DNA of 64,000 bases, taken from positions 1 through 64,000 of the forward strand of contig CAMYJI010000002.1 in assembly GCA_947258545.1 (NCBI GenBank), written 5' to 3'. The notes beneath the pieces were generated by a model. That model worked only from the letters and a program-made list of their open reading frames with translations. It did not search any database and had not been told where the DNA came from. The position numbers and the translations under genes are program-made. The stretch is from an uncultured Ectothiorhodospiraceae bacterium (lineage in GTDB: Bacteria > Pseudomonadota > Gammaproteobacteria > UBA9214). This document shows, one piece after another, positions 1 to 9,010 of the stretch (within the stretch, counting starts at the first letter, position 1; every line of letters starts with the position of its first letter).

Positions 1-831
1 ATTACCAAGGGACGAATTCCAGCCGACACCGGATACACCGATACCGTTATTGGTGTGTACGGCGGCGATGCCGGCAACGTGGGTTCCATGCCCGACAAAG
101 TCTCCGGGATCATCGAGGAAATCGCTGTAATCCCCGACAAAACTGATTTCCTCGACACACTTGCCGGTATGTTCAATGCTGTTGCAATCAATGCCGGTAT
201 CGAGAATCGCGATCTTGACTGAAGGATCGCCGGTCGTGATGTCCCACCCCTCGGGTGCATCGATATCGGCATCAGTAACACCGGACACCTGTACCGGATT
301 ACCTAAGAGATCAAAAGAGGTATGATCCTGTCCGGTATTATTCATCCCCCACTGCTCTTCGAAATATTCCCTGCCGGTGATAATCCCGCCTGCAGATGGC
401 CCCGGATCATTGCCCTCATCCGGGATGACCAACACCCGGTAGTAGTCCGGCTCCGCATATTCGACATTTGGATTGGCCTGGTACTGGGCCTGCTTCTTGC
501 GCACATTCCCCTTCGGCACCTGGAGCACATGCACGCCGATGCCCGGGATCACGCTGTGTGGCTTGGCCGCATTTTTTCGATGCATCCGACCGATCTCTGC
601 CGCCGCTGTCCCCGGCCGGAATTTCACCAGGAGACGATCGGGTGCAAACCGCGGAACGCGTGCCCTGATATCCGCACCCCAGGATACGGATGTCGGCAAT
701 GGCCCGGCCACCCGGATTTCTGCCGGGGCAGCCGGCGTCCCGGCGGGAGTCGCGGCATCGAGCGGTGCTGCCCACAGCACCGTGAACAGAACTGCCAGGC
801 CGCCTGGAAATTTGTTTGTCAGCTGTAACAT
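1..831 (-). CDS. Secreted subtilisin-like serine protease (peptidase S8), N-terminal part
   Basis: This reading frame runs off the left edge of the window, so only the first 277 residues are visible. Residues 1-26 look like a signal peptide (hydrophobic LAVLFTVLWAAPLDA). Residues about 62-128 resemble an I9/fervidolysin-type propeptide (PDRLLVKFRPGT followed by NPNVEYAEPDYY). The catalytic domain starts near 160. The Asp motif ILDTGID carries D211 and the His motif GHGTHVAG carries H248, both intact. The catalytic Ser would lie outside the window. The role is presumably extracellular protein degradation, with the propeptide acting as inhibitor and folding aid. ATG at 831 was chosen because the signal peptide follows directly; its ribosome site is weak. 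The neighbour srkA is divergent. The family call is firm; the substrate is unknown. Confidence 0.9.
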   Translation of the reverse strand, partial: MLQLTNKFPGGLAVLFTVLWAAPLDAATPAGTPAAPAEIRVAGPLPTSVSWGADIRARVPRFAPDRLLVKFRPGTAAAEIGRMHRKNAAKPHSVIPGIGVHVLQVPKGNVRKKQAQYQANPNVEYAEPDYYRVLVIPDEGNDPGPSAGGIITGREYFEEQWGMNNTGQDHTSFDLLGNPVQVSGVTDADIDAPEGWDITTGDPSVKIAILDTGIDCNSIEHTGKCVEEISFVGDYSDFLDDPGDFVGHGTHVAGIAAVHTNNGIGVSGVGWNSSLGN

Positions 832-1044
832 AACTCGCCGTGCACGCCACCCCCTGATGGATACACTATAAGACATCATAGGCGATCGAACCCCTCATCG
901 CGACAATATATTGACGAATAGCTGCCGCAGTTGGCCAAAACTTACTGATTACTGGAAATTAATTAGGGGGATGCTGGCTATGTCTCTACACTAGGCAGTC
1001 CCGTCATCACAGGCCTCTGCCTTTACCGCATTGCATCCGCCGCC

Positions 1045-2040
1045 ATGAACAGTCACGCCCCAACCGCCCCCGCCGACTATGCCGACCTGAGCCCCGACAC
1101 CCTGCTGGATGCGGTGGATGGCTGTGGTTATCAAACCAGTGGCCAGTTCCTGGCGCTCAACAGTTACGAGAACCGCGTCTACCAGGTTGGCCTCGACGAG
1201 GGCCTGCCATTGATCGCCAAGTTCTATCGCCCGGGACGCTGGTCGGATGAATCGATTCTCGAGGAACATGCCTTTGCACTGGAACTGAGCGCGCAGGAGA
1301 TCCCGGTGGTGGCGCCGCTGGTCATTAACGACACCAGCCTGCACAGCTACCGGGGTTACCGCTTTGCCCTTTTTCCGCGGCAGGGTGGCCGCTGGCCGGA
1401 ACTGAATCAGCGCGATGAGCGCCTGTGGATGGGCCGTTTTATCGGTCGCATACACGCCGTGGGTTCGGCCCGACCCTTCCGCCACCGGCCAGTACTGGAC
1501 ATCGACAGTTTCGGCACCCGCTCGTACCAGTTTCTGCTCGAGCAGGGATTCATCCCGGCACACATCGAACTGGCCTACCGGACACTCGTCGAAGACCTGC
1601 TGCAACAGGTAGCCGGTCGCTTTGACAGCGCCAGCACCATCAGGCAGATCCGCCTGCACGGTGATTGTCATCCGGGCAATGTGCTGTGGACGGAACAGGG
1701 ACCGCACTTCGTCGACCTGGACGACTGCCGCACGGGTCCCGCGATGCAGGATCTGTGGATGCTGATCTCGGGCACCCGCGATGAAATGCAGGCCCAGCTG
1801 GCCGACATCATCGAGGGTTATTTGCAGTTTCACGAACTCGATCACCGTGAACTGCAGCTGATCGAGGCCTTGCGCACCCTGCGCATGATTCACTACGCGG
1901 CCTGGCTGGCACGGCGCTGGGAGGACCCCGCCTTCCCGCAGGCATTTCCCTGGTTCGACAGTCCGCGCTACTGGGAAGAACACATACTGGCACTGCGCGA
2001 GCAGGCCGGTCTGCTGGATGAGCTGCCGCTTTCCGTCTAG
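1045..2040 (+). CDS. srkA: Stress response kinase A (SrkA/RdoA/YihE family)
   Basis: The 331-aa product has the length and fold signature of SrkA, a cytoplasmic aminoglycoside-phosphotransferase-like Ser/Thr kinase linked in E. coli to protection from stress-induced death. The catalytic loop HGDCHPGN (D207, N212) and the metal-binding segment VDLDD (D224) are present. The N-terminal lobe contains the ENRVYQVG stretch and the lysine of LIAKFYRPGRW typical of the family. No clear Shine-Dalgarno precedes the ATG, but no better start is visible. A GNAT gene follows after 48 bp, so the two may be co-transcribed. In E. coli srkA lies next to dsbA; that partner is not seen here. Confidence 0.92.
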   Translation: MNSHAPTAPADYADLSPDTLLDAVDGCGYQTSGQFLALNSYENRVYQVGLDEGLPLIAKFYRPGRWSDESILEEHAFALELSAQEIPVVAPLVINDTSLHSYRGYRFALFPRQGGRWPELNQRDERLWMGRFIGRIHAVGSARPFRHRPVLDIDSFGTRSYQFLLEQGFIPAHIELAYRTLVEDLLQQVAGRFDSASTIRQIRLHGDCHPGNVLWTEQGPHFVDLDDCRTGPAMQDLWMLISGTRDEMQAQLADIIEGYLQFHELDHRELQLIEALRTLRMIHYAAWLARRWEDPAFPQAFPWFDSPRYWEEHILALREQAGLLDELPLSV

Positions 2041-2088
2041 ACTGCAGGGGCATGGCAACGGGATTGTTGCAGGAACCCGGCACCGATT

Positions 2089-2673
2089 ATGGATTTATCA
2101 AAGTATTCTGCCGCCGCCCGCCTCCGTGACGGCACACCCCTGCAGCTGCGGGCGATCCGTCCAGATGACAAACAGCGCCTGCTGGACGGGTTCCACCGCC
2201 TGTCGGGCCGCTCGGTCTACTTCCGTTTTATGGGGGCCCGGCATGAACTCACCCCGAAAGACCTGAAATACTTCACCGAAATCGATTTCAGGCATCACAT
2301 TGCCATCGTCGCCGCCCTCCAGGACCCCTCAGGCGAAAAACCGATCGGCGTGGGCAGGCTGATTGAAATCCAGGGCGGTGCGGGAGAGCGGATCGCCGAC
2401 ATCGCCTTTGCGGTCGAAGATAAATACCAGAGCCTCGGTGCCGGCACCGTACTGTTCGAGCACATCGTCAGGATAGCGCGCTCAGAGGGCTTTTCCAGAA
2501 TGCTCGCGGATGTCCACACAAACAACCACAGGATGCTCGATATATTCAGACACAGCGGTTTTGATATTGATTCACAGGTAGAATCCGGAATCGAACACAT
2601 CGAGCTCGACATCACCCGGCCCGGCAGCCGTACGACATCCCATCAACCCGCCAGGGAGACACATCATGACTGA
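2089..2673 (+). CDS. GNAT-family N-acetyltransferase
   Basis: This 194-aa protein has a GNAT fold: an N-terminal strand ending LRAIRPDDKQRLLDGFHRL, then SVYFRFMGARHELTPKDLKYF, and a C-terminal acetyl-CoA binding region around IADIAFAVEDKYQSLGAGTVLFEHIVRIA, where QSLGAGT stands for the Q/RxxGxG/A motif. The N-terminal part resembles the acetyltransferase modules found in Pat-type protein acetylases, but there is no CoA-ligase-like or cAMP-binding domain, so the substrate cannot be named. The last 8 bp overlap the next gene, which suggests translational coupling to the DoxX-like protein. Confidence 0.8.
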   Translation: MDLSKYSAAARLRDGTPLQLRAIRPDDKQRLLDGFHRLSGRSVYFRFMGARHELTPKDLKYFTEIDFRHHIAIVAALQDPSGEKPIGVGRLIEIQGGAGERIADIAFAVEDKYQSLGAGTVLFEHIVRIARSEGFSRMLADVHTNNHRMLDIFRHSGFDIDSQVESGIEHIELDITRPGSRTTSHQPARETHHD

Positions 2674-3076
2674 AAGCGATCGACTCGGCCTCTCACTACT
2701 GCTGTTGAGGATCACTGTGTTTGTTGTCATGCTGGTCTGGACACTGGACAAATTCATCAACCCCGGGCACGCCGCAGCCGTATATGAAAAATTCTATTTT
2801 CTGGGCGGCCTCGGCAAGGAGATCATGTACGCGATTGGCGCCGTCGAGCTGGCAATTCTTGCCGGATTCATCTGCGGCGCATGGAAAGGTTTTACCTATG
2901 CCGTGGTCCTCGTATTGCATGCGGTTTCCACGCTTTCATCGTACAAGCAGTACCTGTCTCCCTATGATGGCCCCAACATCCTGTTCTTCGCTGCCTGGCC
3001 GATGCTGGCCGCGTGCATTGCGCTGTACCTGCTGCGCGACCGGGATGTGCTGCTGTCAGTCAAGACGGGGAAATGA
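2666..3076 (+). CDS. DoxX-like small integral membrane protein
   Basis: This 136-aa protein has four predicted membrane segments at about residues 8-25, 55-75, 78-95 and 104-121. The layout and the segments TLDKFINPGHAA and GAVELAILAGF are typical of DoxX-like proteins of unknown role. A strong ribosome site (AGGGAG, about 7 bp before ATG) lies inside the end of the upstream GNAT gene, and the genes overlap by 8 bp. NnrS follows within 90 bp, so it may belong to a small respiratory or stress cluster. No catalytic residues can be assigned. Confidence 0.75.
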   Translation: MTESDRLGLSLLLLRITVFVVMLVWTLDKFINPGHAAAVYEKFYFLGGLGKEIMYAIGAVELAILAGFICGAWKGFTYAVVLVLHAVSTLSSYKQYLSPYDGPNILFFAAWPMLAACIALYLLRDRDVLLSVKTGK

Positions 3077-3162
3077 CCGGGATGCAGCCTTGATACACGG
3101 ACCCGCCGGTCGTGGCGCCCCGGCAGCCTCGATTCATGGCAATCAGCCAGGGACCTGGATTG

Positions 3163-4359
3163 ATGATCGGTATTGATAACGGCAGCGGGAGCATCGGTCC
3201 TCCCCTGCTCAACCTCGGATTTCGCCCCTTCTTCTCCGCTGCCGCGATCTTTGCGCTGGTCTCAATGTTGCTCTGGATGACCCTGACTGTCTTCGGCTGG
3301 CAATTGCCCGATCTGGGGCCGTCACCTGTCGTCTGGCATGCCCATGAAATGATTTACGGCTACGGCATGGCTGTGGTGGCCGGTTTCCTGCTGACCGCGG
3401 TCAAGAACTGGACCGGTGTGCAGACCCTGCACCGTATGCCATTGTTGTTGCTGTTCCTGCTATGGCTTGCCGGGCGCGTACTGGTATTTCTCGGTGAGGC
3501 CATCCCCCTGGTGGTGACCGGGTTAGTTGATTGCCTGTTTGCGGCGTTGCTGGTCATTGCGCTCAGCCTGCCGATCGTAAAGGTGAAGCAGTGGAAACAG
3601 TTTGGCATCCTGTCAAAGCTGGTACTGCTGTTTGCCAGTAATCTGTTGTTCTATGCAGGTGCAATGAACCTGGTCCCCGGCGGTGTCCGCCCCGGTCTGT
3701 ATTCAGGACTCTATCTGCTGATCGCCCTGATCTTCGTCATGGGCCGCCGGGTCATGCCGTCCTTCATCGAAAATGGGGTCGACTACGAGGTGCAGCTCAA
3801 AAACCGGAGATGGCTCGATGCCAGCAGCCTGGTGGTGTTCCTGGTCTTCTGGCTGGCAGATATACTCGATCCGGATTCCCTCCCGGTCGCCCTGTCGGCC
3901 ATCGCCCTGCTGATGCTGCACGGCATCCGCCTGGCCGGCTGGCACACCCCCGGAATCTGGCGTAAACCGTTACTCTGGGTACTGTTTGTCGGTTATGGCT
4001 CGATAGTCATCGGGTTTGCACTCAAGGCGGCCGTCTACCTACTCGGGATCTCACCGTTTCTCGCCCTGCACGCCTTCGCCGTCGGCGGGATTGGCATGAT
4101 CACCCTGGGTATGATGGCCCGTGTCACCCTCGGGCACACCGGTAGAAATGTCTTCGAGCCGTCTTCCATGGTCACCTGGATCTTTGTGACATTCTTCGTG
4201 GGCACTCTATTCAGGGTGCTGGCCCCGCTACTGGACCCCGGCCATTATGTCCTCTGGATAGGCCTTTCCCAGGCGTTCTGGATCAGCGCATTCAGCCTGT
4301 TCATAATTGTTTACCTGCCGATGCTGGTGCAGCCACGCATAGACGGCCGCTATGGCTAG
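3163..4359 (+). CDS. nnrS: NnrS family multi-spanning membrane protein
   Basis: The product is a polytopic protein with about 12 hydrophobic segments and the family hallmark near the N-terminus, LLNLGFRPFF, followed by WHAHEMIYGYGMAVVAGFLLTAV. NnrS proteins contain haem and copper and accompany denitrification or NO-stress genes; they are thought to relieve NO toxicity rather than reduce nitrogen oxides. The start is uncertain: the frame is open from a GTG at 3112 and an ATG at 3136. ATG 3163 is preferred because AGGGAC lies about 8 bp upstream. No nor, nir or FNR-type gene is in the window. It ends about 70 bp before the convergent Usp gene. Confidence 0.88.
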   Translation: MIGIDNGSGSIGPPLLNLGFRPFFSAAAIFALVSMLLWMTLTVFGWQLPDLGPSPVVWHAHEMIYGYGMAVVAGFLLTAVKNWTGVQTLHRMPLLLLFLLWLAGRVLVFLGEAIPLVVTGLVDCLFAALLVIALSLPIVKVKQWKQFGILSKLVLLFASNLLFYAGAMNLVPGGVRPGLYSGLYLLIALIFVMGRRVMPSFIENGVDYEVQLKNRRWLDASSLVVFLVFWLADILDPDSLPVALSAIALLMLHGIRLAGWHTPGIWRKPLLWVLFVGYGSIVIGFALKAAVYLLGISPFLALHAFAVGGIGMITLGMMARVTLGHTGRNVFEPSSMVTWIFVTFFVGTLFRVLAPLLDPGHYVLWIGLSQAFWISAFSLFIIVYLPMLVQPRIDGRYG

Positions 4360-4428
4360 GGGGCAAGTCCGCGCACCGGAGCCGGCATAACACGCTGCAA
4401 AGTCGGGCTTACCCGGCCCTGACGCCGA

Positions 4429-4881
4429 TCAGGCGACCCTGGTCTCGACGTGTACCACCAGCACATCACAGGGTGCGTTATGGGCCACCTTGTCCATGGT
4501 GTCCTCGCGGAACAGCGCCAATCCATGCCGCTCGTGGGCACCGACCACGATAAGGTCGACATTATGCTCCCTGGCGAAATCGATGATCTCCCGTTGCGCC
4601 GGGCCAGGAGATACCCTGACGTGCGTCTGCGCGGCGTCGATTCCGATATGCCCTGCAAACGTCTGCAAGGCATCCTGGGCACTTTGCGTGAACCACTCGA
4701 TCTTGTCCACGTCACCCGGCAACATCGGGTCTGCGGAGAACTCGAATGCCAGGTGGTCGAGAACCCGCAATACGCTGAGACGGGCATCAAAAGACTGGGC
4801 CAGATGCCTGGCATGCTCGCCGATGGCCTCATGTTCCGCCGACCCGTCGGTTGCAAGCAGGATATGTTTGTATGCGCACAT
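4429..4881 (-). CDS. Universal stress protein, UspA family
   Basis: This 150-aa single-domain Usp opens with the classic strand YKHILLATDGS and ends with a strand CDVLVVHVETRVA. In ATP-binding members the loop after the fourth strand reads G-x2-G-x9-G(S/T). Here it is VVGAHERHGLALFRED, so the second Gly is Glu and the final Gly-Ser is Glu-Asp. It therefore looks like the non-ATP-binding UspA type. A GGGGG stretch sits about 5-9 bp before the ATG. It faces NnrS and is transcribed alone. Induction under growth arrest or respiratory stress is likely from the family, but no operator is visible. Confidence 0.9.
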   Translation of the reverse strand: MCAYKHILLATDGSAEHEAIGEHARHLAQSFDARLSVLRVLDHLAFEFSADPMLPGDVDKIEWFTQSAQDALQTFAGHIGIDAAQTHVRVSPGPAQREIIDFAREHNVDLIVVGAHERHGLALFREDTMDKVAHNAPCDVLVVHVETRVA

Positions 4882-5079
4882 GACAACCCCCGCGGACTGA
4901 CCTTCCTGTCTATAAGCATAGCACCCCGATCAGGTTGACTGCATGACGGACCACGGCAGTCACTGATGCACGCGGAATCAGCCAGGCGTGAATCATTGCA
5001 GTGTCTGACGGTTTACCCGGCAGACCATTTGAGGTCGGGACCAGTTGCTGGAAGATCCTGGTGTGGGGGCGGGGCCGCT

Positions 5080-7899
5080 TCAGGCAGTCTGCTTTTCGTC
5101 AGTGTCCATTTCGCTGATATCCCTGGGAATGGCAATACCGTATCCCTGGGCATAGTCGACGCCGATATCGGCGAGGACCTTGATGATGGCGGCATTCTCA
5201 ACGAATTCGGCAATCGTTTCGAGCCCCATGACCTGGCCGACCTGGTGTATCGACTTGACCATCGCATGATTCACCGGATTGGTGTCGATATCGCGGATGA
5301 AACTGCCGTCGATTTTCAGGTAATCGACCGGAAGATTCTTCAGATAGGCAAACGAACTCAGGCCGGTACCGAAATCATCCAGCGCAAAACTGCAGCCCAG
5401 CCGCCTCATCTCATTGATGAAGCCGATGGCGATATCCAGGTTGGTCACCGCCGCTGTTTCCGTGATCTCAAAACAAACGATACTGGGCGATACCCCGTAG
5501 CGGCTCAGCTCCGCCGTGATAAAGTCCTGGAAGCCGGAATCGGCAAGCGATGCGCCAGACAGATTGATCGACATTTTCTGATTCTCAGCCTCAGGCCGGT
5601 GCCTGCCGGTGTCCCGATACCATTCAAGGCTGTGGGTGATGACCCAGCGGTCAAGTGCCGGAGCCAGGTTATATTTCTCTGCCGCAGGCATGAATAGTCC
5701 GGGCGCGACCAGCTTGTTGTTTTCATCCACCATCCTGACAAGTACCTCGAAATGGTGGCCGCACCCCGTATCGGGCACGACGGGCACAATATCCTGAAAA
5801 AACAGGACCATGCGATTTGAATTAATTGCCTCGGTCAGTCGCGACACCCACTGCATCTCGCCATGGCAGCGGGCAAGTTCCCGGTCACCGGATTCATAGA
5901 CGTGCACACGACCCCGGCCCATGTCCTTGGCTGCATAGCAGGCCAGGTCGGCCGTACTCATTACATCAACCGCGCTCCCCGATTCCTTATCTATTGGGGC
6001 AACACCGATACTGGCCCCCACATCAAAGGTATTGCCGCGACTGACGAAGTAGAAGGCCCTGAGGACCGACATGATGTTCTCAACAATGCCAAGGGCATCG
6101 TTCAGGGAACAATTCTTGAGTAGCAGGCCGAATTCATCGCCGCCCAGGCGCGCCAGCACATCGGATCCACGCAGGCATTCCAACAGGAGATCGGCAATCC
6201 TTTTGACCAGCTTGTCACCTTCCGTGTGACCACAGGTGTCATTGACGATCTTGAACTGATCAAGGTCCAGATAGCAGAGAATGTGGCTCTCATCCTCATC
6301 CCGGGTATTGTCCATCACATGCTGCAGACGCGCCTCGAACTCACGTCTGTTCATCAGGCCTGTCAAGGCATCATGCGTGCTCTCGTGTGTCAGCTTTTGT
6401 TCAATCTCGCGGGCTTCGGTCACGTCGTGTAACACCAGGACCACACCCAGGGGCTCGCCCCTGTTGTTCAGGATCGGTGACGCAGAATACTGGAGTGACA
6501 ACTTTCTGCCATCCGGATGCAATACGCTAACGTCACTATCCGAATGAATGGCATTCCCCATGCTTATCACCGCATAAATCGGCGCCTCGATACAGCGTCG
6601 GCTGGCCTCGTTGAACAGGCTGAAGACACTCGCTATCGGAAGACCGTGGGCCAGGTTGTTGTCCCAGCCAGTCAACTTTTCTGCAACCGGGTTCAGATAC
6701 TCGATCTGGCCGTTGACATCAGTCGTGATGATAGTGTCGCCAATCGAATTCAGCGTTACCTGGGCGCGCTCCTTCTCCATCTGGTGTTCGTACTCCTCCT
6801 GTTTGCGCTCCGTGATGTCGAGAAAATATCCGGCATAGTGGGTAATCTGCCCAGTTTCGGATTTCAGCGGGATGGTGTAATCGTATATCCAGCGGATCTC
6901 CCCGTCATGACGTATCACACGATAGTCGAGTCCCATGTACATCGACCCGTTCGCGTCCCTGACCGGTTCGGCCTGCTCGACATAGCGCAGGTCACCCGGA
7001 TGTATCAGGTTTGCAAACGGGGTCTGCTCCCGTATGTGCTGGTCCGCAGCATAACCATACTGCGAGATCGCCTGTGAGATATATTCAATGGGCCAGCCGG
7101 GCTCCGCGCTCACCCGATAGACTGTGACCGGCCCCTCGGTAAACAGGTCACGTTCGCGCATGAGCGCATACTCAGCCTGCTGACGCTCCTGAAACTCGTT
7201 CCTAAGAGAGGCATTTGCTTTCTTCATCTGCTGCAACAGCTCTATGTTATCGTGACGCAGGGACAGGGAACGCACCACACTCTGATTGTAATTGCGCGCG
7301 ATGACCAGCAAGGCGGCTGCGAATACCATGAACAGCAGTCCCAGGGTATTCGGGGACTGGCTGGCCTGTGACAGCATGGCCTGGGAAGTGATCATGATGA
7401 CCGGTGCAAGAAACGCGATATAGACCGGCATCATGACCGCGTACGCGGAGATCGCCCCGGCGAGTATGCCGGCAACACCGATGACGGCAAGCGTCTGGAA
7501 CTCGACCGGCCAGCTAAAATCAATCAGCAGGCCCAGGCATCCCCAGACAATGCCGGAGACCAGGGCACCCGAGAGATACAGGCCTGCCCAGCGCGTGTCC
7601 TGCTTCTGCTTCGCGGATGCGCGCCGGTAATAGACAACCAGCGCGGAGCGGGCCACTGTCTGGAAGACCTGGGCACCGAACCACACCAGCAGCAGCTGGT
7701 GATCGGCAACGCCCCAGAGACTGGCCGTGAGCAACAGGGCCACGGCCATTGCCGCCAGGAGGGCAACGGGTGCCTGGGTGTACAGCAGTTCGGTCTGCTC
7801 ACTCTGGATATCCATCCCCGAGGACACCAGCTGCGGTATGACATCCTGGTCGAGCGTCGTGGTATCCAGTGTCGCTGATTGGATCTTGCTGCCTGTCAT
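5080..7899 (-). CDS. Membrane-bound PAS-PAS-GGDEF-EAL cyclic-di-GMP signalling protein
   Basis: This 939-aa protein has about 5-6 membrane segments at residues 42-200, a short coiled stretch (215-250), two PAS domains (about 255-365 and 375-500), a GGDEF domain (505-670) and an EAL domain (680-925). The GGDEF motif is intact at 586-590, and an RGSD inhibitory I-site sits five residues before it. The EAL signature is EVL (E718), a common working variant, and DDFGTG is intact at 841-846. It may thus make and degrade c-di-GMP, with activity set by a PAS ligand. ATG 7899 is chosen over GTG 7917 because GAGGGG lies about 9 bp before it. It may act on the nearby type IV pilus system, but that is only inference. 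Confidence 0.93.
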   Translation of the reverse strand: MTGSKIQSATLDTTTLDQDVIPQLVSSGMDIQSEQTELLYTQAPVALLAAMAVALLLTASLWGVADHQLLLVWFGAQVFQTVARSALVVYYRRASAKQKQDTRWAGLYLSGALVSGIVWGCLGLLIDFSWPVEFQTLAVIGVAGILAGAISAYAVMMPVYIAFLAPVIMITSQAMLSQASQSPNTLGLLFMVFAAALLVIARNYNQSVVRSLSLRHDNIELLQQMKKANASLRNEFQERQQAEYALMRERDLFTEGPVTVYRVSAEPGWPIEYISQAISQYGYAADQHIREQTPFANLIHPGDLRYVEQAEPVRDANGSMYMGLDYRVIRHDGEIRWIYDYTIPLKSETGQITHYAGYFLDITERKQEEYEHQMEKERAQVTLNSIGDTIITTDVNGQIEYLNPVAEKLTGWDNNLAHGLPIASVFSLFNEASRRCIEAPIYAVISMGNAIHSDSDVSVLHPDGRKLSLQYSASPILNNRGEPLGVVLVLHDVTEAREIEQKLTHESTHDALTGLMNRREFEARLQHVMDNTRDEDESHILCYLDLDQFKIVNDTCGHTEGDKLVKRIADLLLECLRGSDVLARLGGDEFGLLLKNCSLNDALGIVENIMSVLRAFYFVSRGNTFDVGASIGVAPIDKESGSAVDVMSTADLACYAAKDMGRGRVHVYESGDRELARCHGEMQWVSRLTEAINSNRMVLFFQDIVPVVPDTGCGHHFEVLVRMVDENNKLVAPGLFMPAAEKYNLAPALDRWVITHSLEWYRDTGRHRPEAENQKMSINLSGASLADSGFQDFITAELSRYGVSPSIVCFEITETAAVTNLDIAIGFINEMRRLGCSFALDDFGTGLSSFAYLKNLPVDYLKIDGSFIRDIDTNPVNHAMVKSIHQVGQVMGLETIAEFVENAAIIKVLADIGVDYAQGYGIAIPRDISEMDTDEKQTA

Positions 7900-8048
7900 G
7901 ATGATGGTTCCCCTCACCTCCCCGGTAACCCGCTGAAAGCGTTTACCAGTCGTTTCCTAAGGCCTTGGAAAAAATAAATTTTTTACTTACATGAGATATC
8001 GGTCACGCGGCGGGATTATTAAGCGGAAACAACACGCTACGTGGTGCG

Positions 8049-8068
8049 GCCAGGCGCAAACCGCCGGC
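8049..8068. other. Hairpin in the leader of the GGDEF-EAL gene
   Basis: An inverted repeat GCC-A-GGCG / CGCC-GGC with loop CAAAC and one bulged base lies between the membrane-anchored unknown gene and the GGDEF-EAL gene. No T-run follows on either strand, so it is not a typical terminator. It may be a transcript-end or leader structure. Confidence 0.4.
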
Positions 8069-8141
8069 TATCCAGGGGAAGACTTGTATCTACTTGTTAT
8101 TTATAATCTTTTCGTATTGGTCCGGTTGGGTGCGCGGGGCC

Positions 8142-8801
8142 TCAGGGAGCACCGGCACGGACCAGTCCTTCGGTAAAGGTGGCCATGCGTCGTAACAGCC
8201 CCGGTTCGCTGGCACAGGTCTTGTTGATATCGATGGTCATCCCGCCACCGTCATCCGCCGGATCAGCCCGCCGGGCCTTTCTTACCAGCAGGCCGGACTG
8301 GCCCCGATAGACCCGGTAGACGAACGCCTCTTCCATGTCCTCATAGACCGAACTCCCGTACAGGGTATCGACTGGCGATAACCGTCCTGTATAACGCGAA
8401 ATCATCGCGGCCAGGTCAACACCCTGTTCCGGATGCAGTTCATGGGCAAGACGCGGGCTCGTGTTCTCCTCGACGGTATCGCGATAACGCCCGCCCAGCC
8501 GCTCTATCCGGTACATCGAGTCCAGCCCGAACAGATTTGCCCAGGGATGCCATTTCAGGAACAAGGCATCCAGGCGCCACTGGTCCCCGTCCAGGCTGTA
8601 GTGCTCCGGTTTGCAAAAATCACCGTAAGCGATAGTTGCCCGGTACTGCTGGGCGCCCGTCGCGGCAAAGCTTAGTTCCGCGATCGGGGACTCATCGGTC
8701 AGGCGATGAAAGGTATACAGGTTTGCCGTCAGCATCAGGATAAAGACACCAACCAGCAGGACGACGCCGAGGAACGGTAATATTAATATGCGCTTGATCA
8801 T
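8142..8801 (-). CDS. Membrane-anchored protein of unknown function
   Basis: I do not recognise this 219-aa protein with certainty. Residues 5-27 form one hydrophobic anchor (ILILPFLGVVLLVGVFILML). The rest, with short motifs YGDFCKPEHYSLDGDQW and LKWHPWANLFGLDSMYRIERLGG, is probably periplasmic and carries two cysteines (in FCKP and TCASEP). The regular mixed alpha/beta composition and the presence of Trp, Cys and Gly-rich turns argue for a real gene. ATG 8801 is chosen over the upstream in-frame start at 8837 because the anchor follows directly. It lies upstream of the c-di-GMP gene on the same strand, about 240 bp away. Confidence 0.7.
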   Translation of the reverse strand: MIKRILILPFLGVVLLVGVFILMLTANLYTFHRLTDESPIAELSFAATGAQQYRATIAYGDFCKPEHYSLDGDQWRLDALFLKWHPWANLFGLDSMYRIERLGGRYRDTVEENTSPRLAHELHPEQGVDLAAMISRYTGRLSPVDTLYGSSVYEDMEEAFVYRVYRGQSGLLVRKARRADPADDGGGMTIDINKTCASEPGLLRRMATFTEGLVRAGAP

Positions 8802-9010
8802 AGTGCGGGACCGATCGCTGACCGTGTGCAACGGCATACTGTTGATAATACATTTTTGTCATGCCGTAAAGTAGGCGGTTCACGAATCCGAACCGCCGCC
8901 ATGGGCTGATTCTGCCTTTCCGGCCCATACGCCTTGCGCGACCCCCTTGAGCGGGGTTAACGTTCTTGATCCAGGGCCTGACTTCCTGAATCACCCATAC
9001 AGCCAGCACC

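Noticed and set aside
991-2058. A 355-codon antisense frame over srkA.
   Set aside because: It is the shadow of a GC-rich gene; the plus-strand product has all the SrkA catalytic motifs.
8046-8071. A c-di-GMP-I (GEMM) riboswitch core, since CGCAAAccGCCGGCTA resembles the conserved GEMM segment and a c-di-GMP gene is adjacent.
   Set aside because: The motif is on the strand opposite to both flanking genes, and the GGUAGGUAGC-type 3' half is absent. A simple hairpin explains the likeness.
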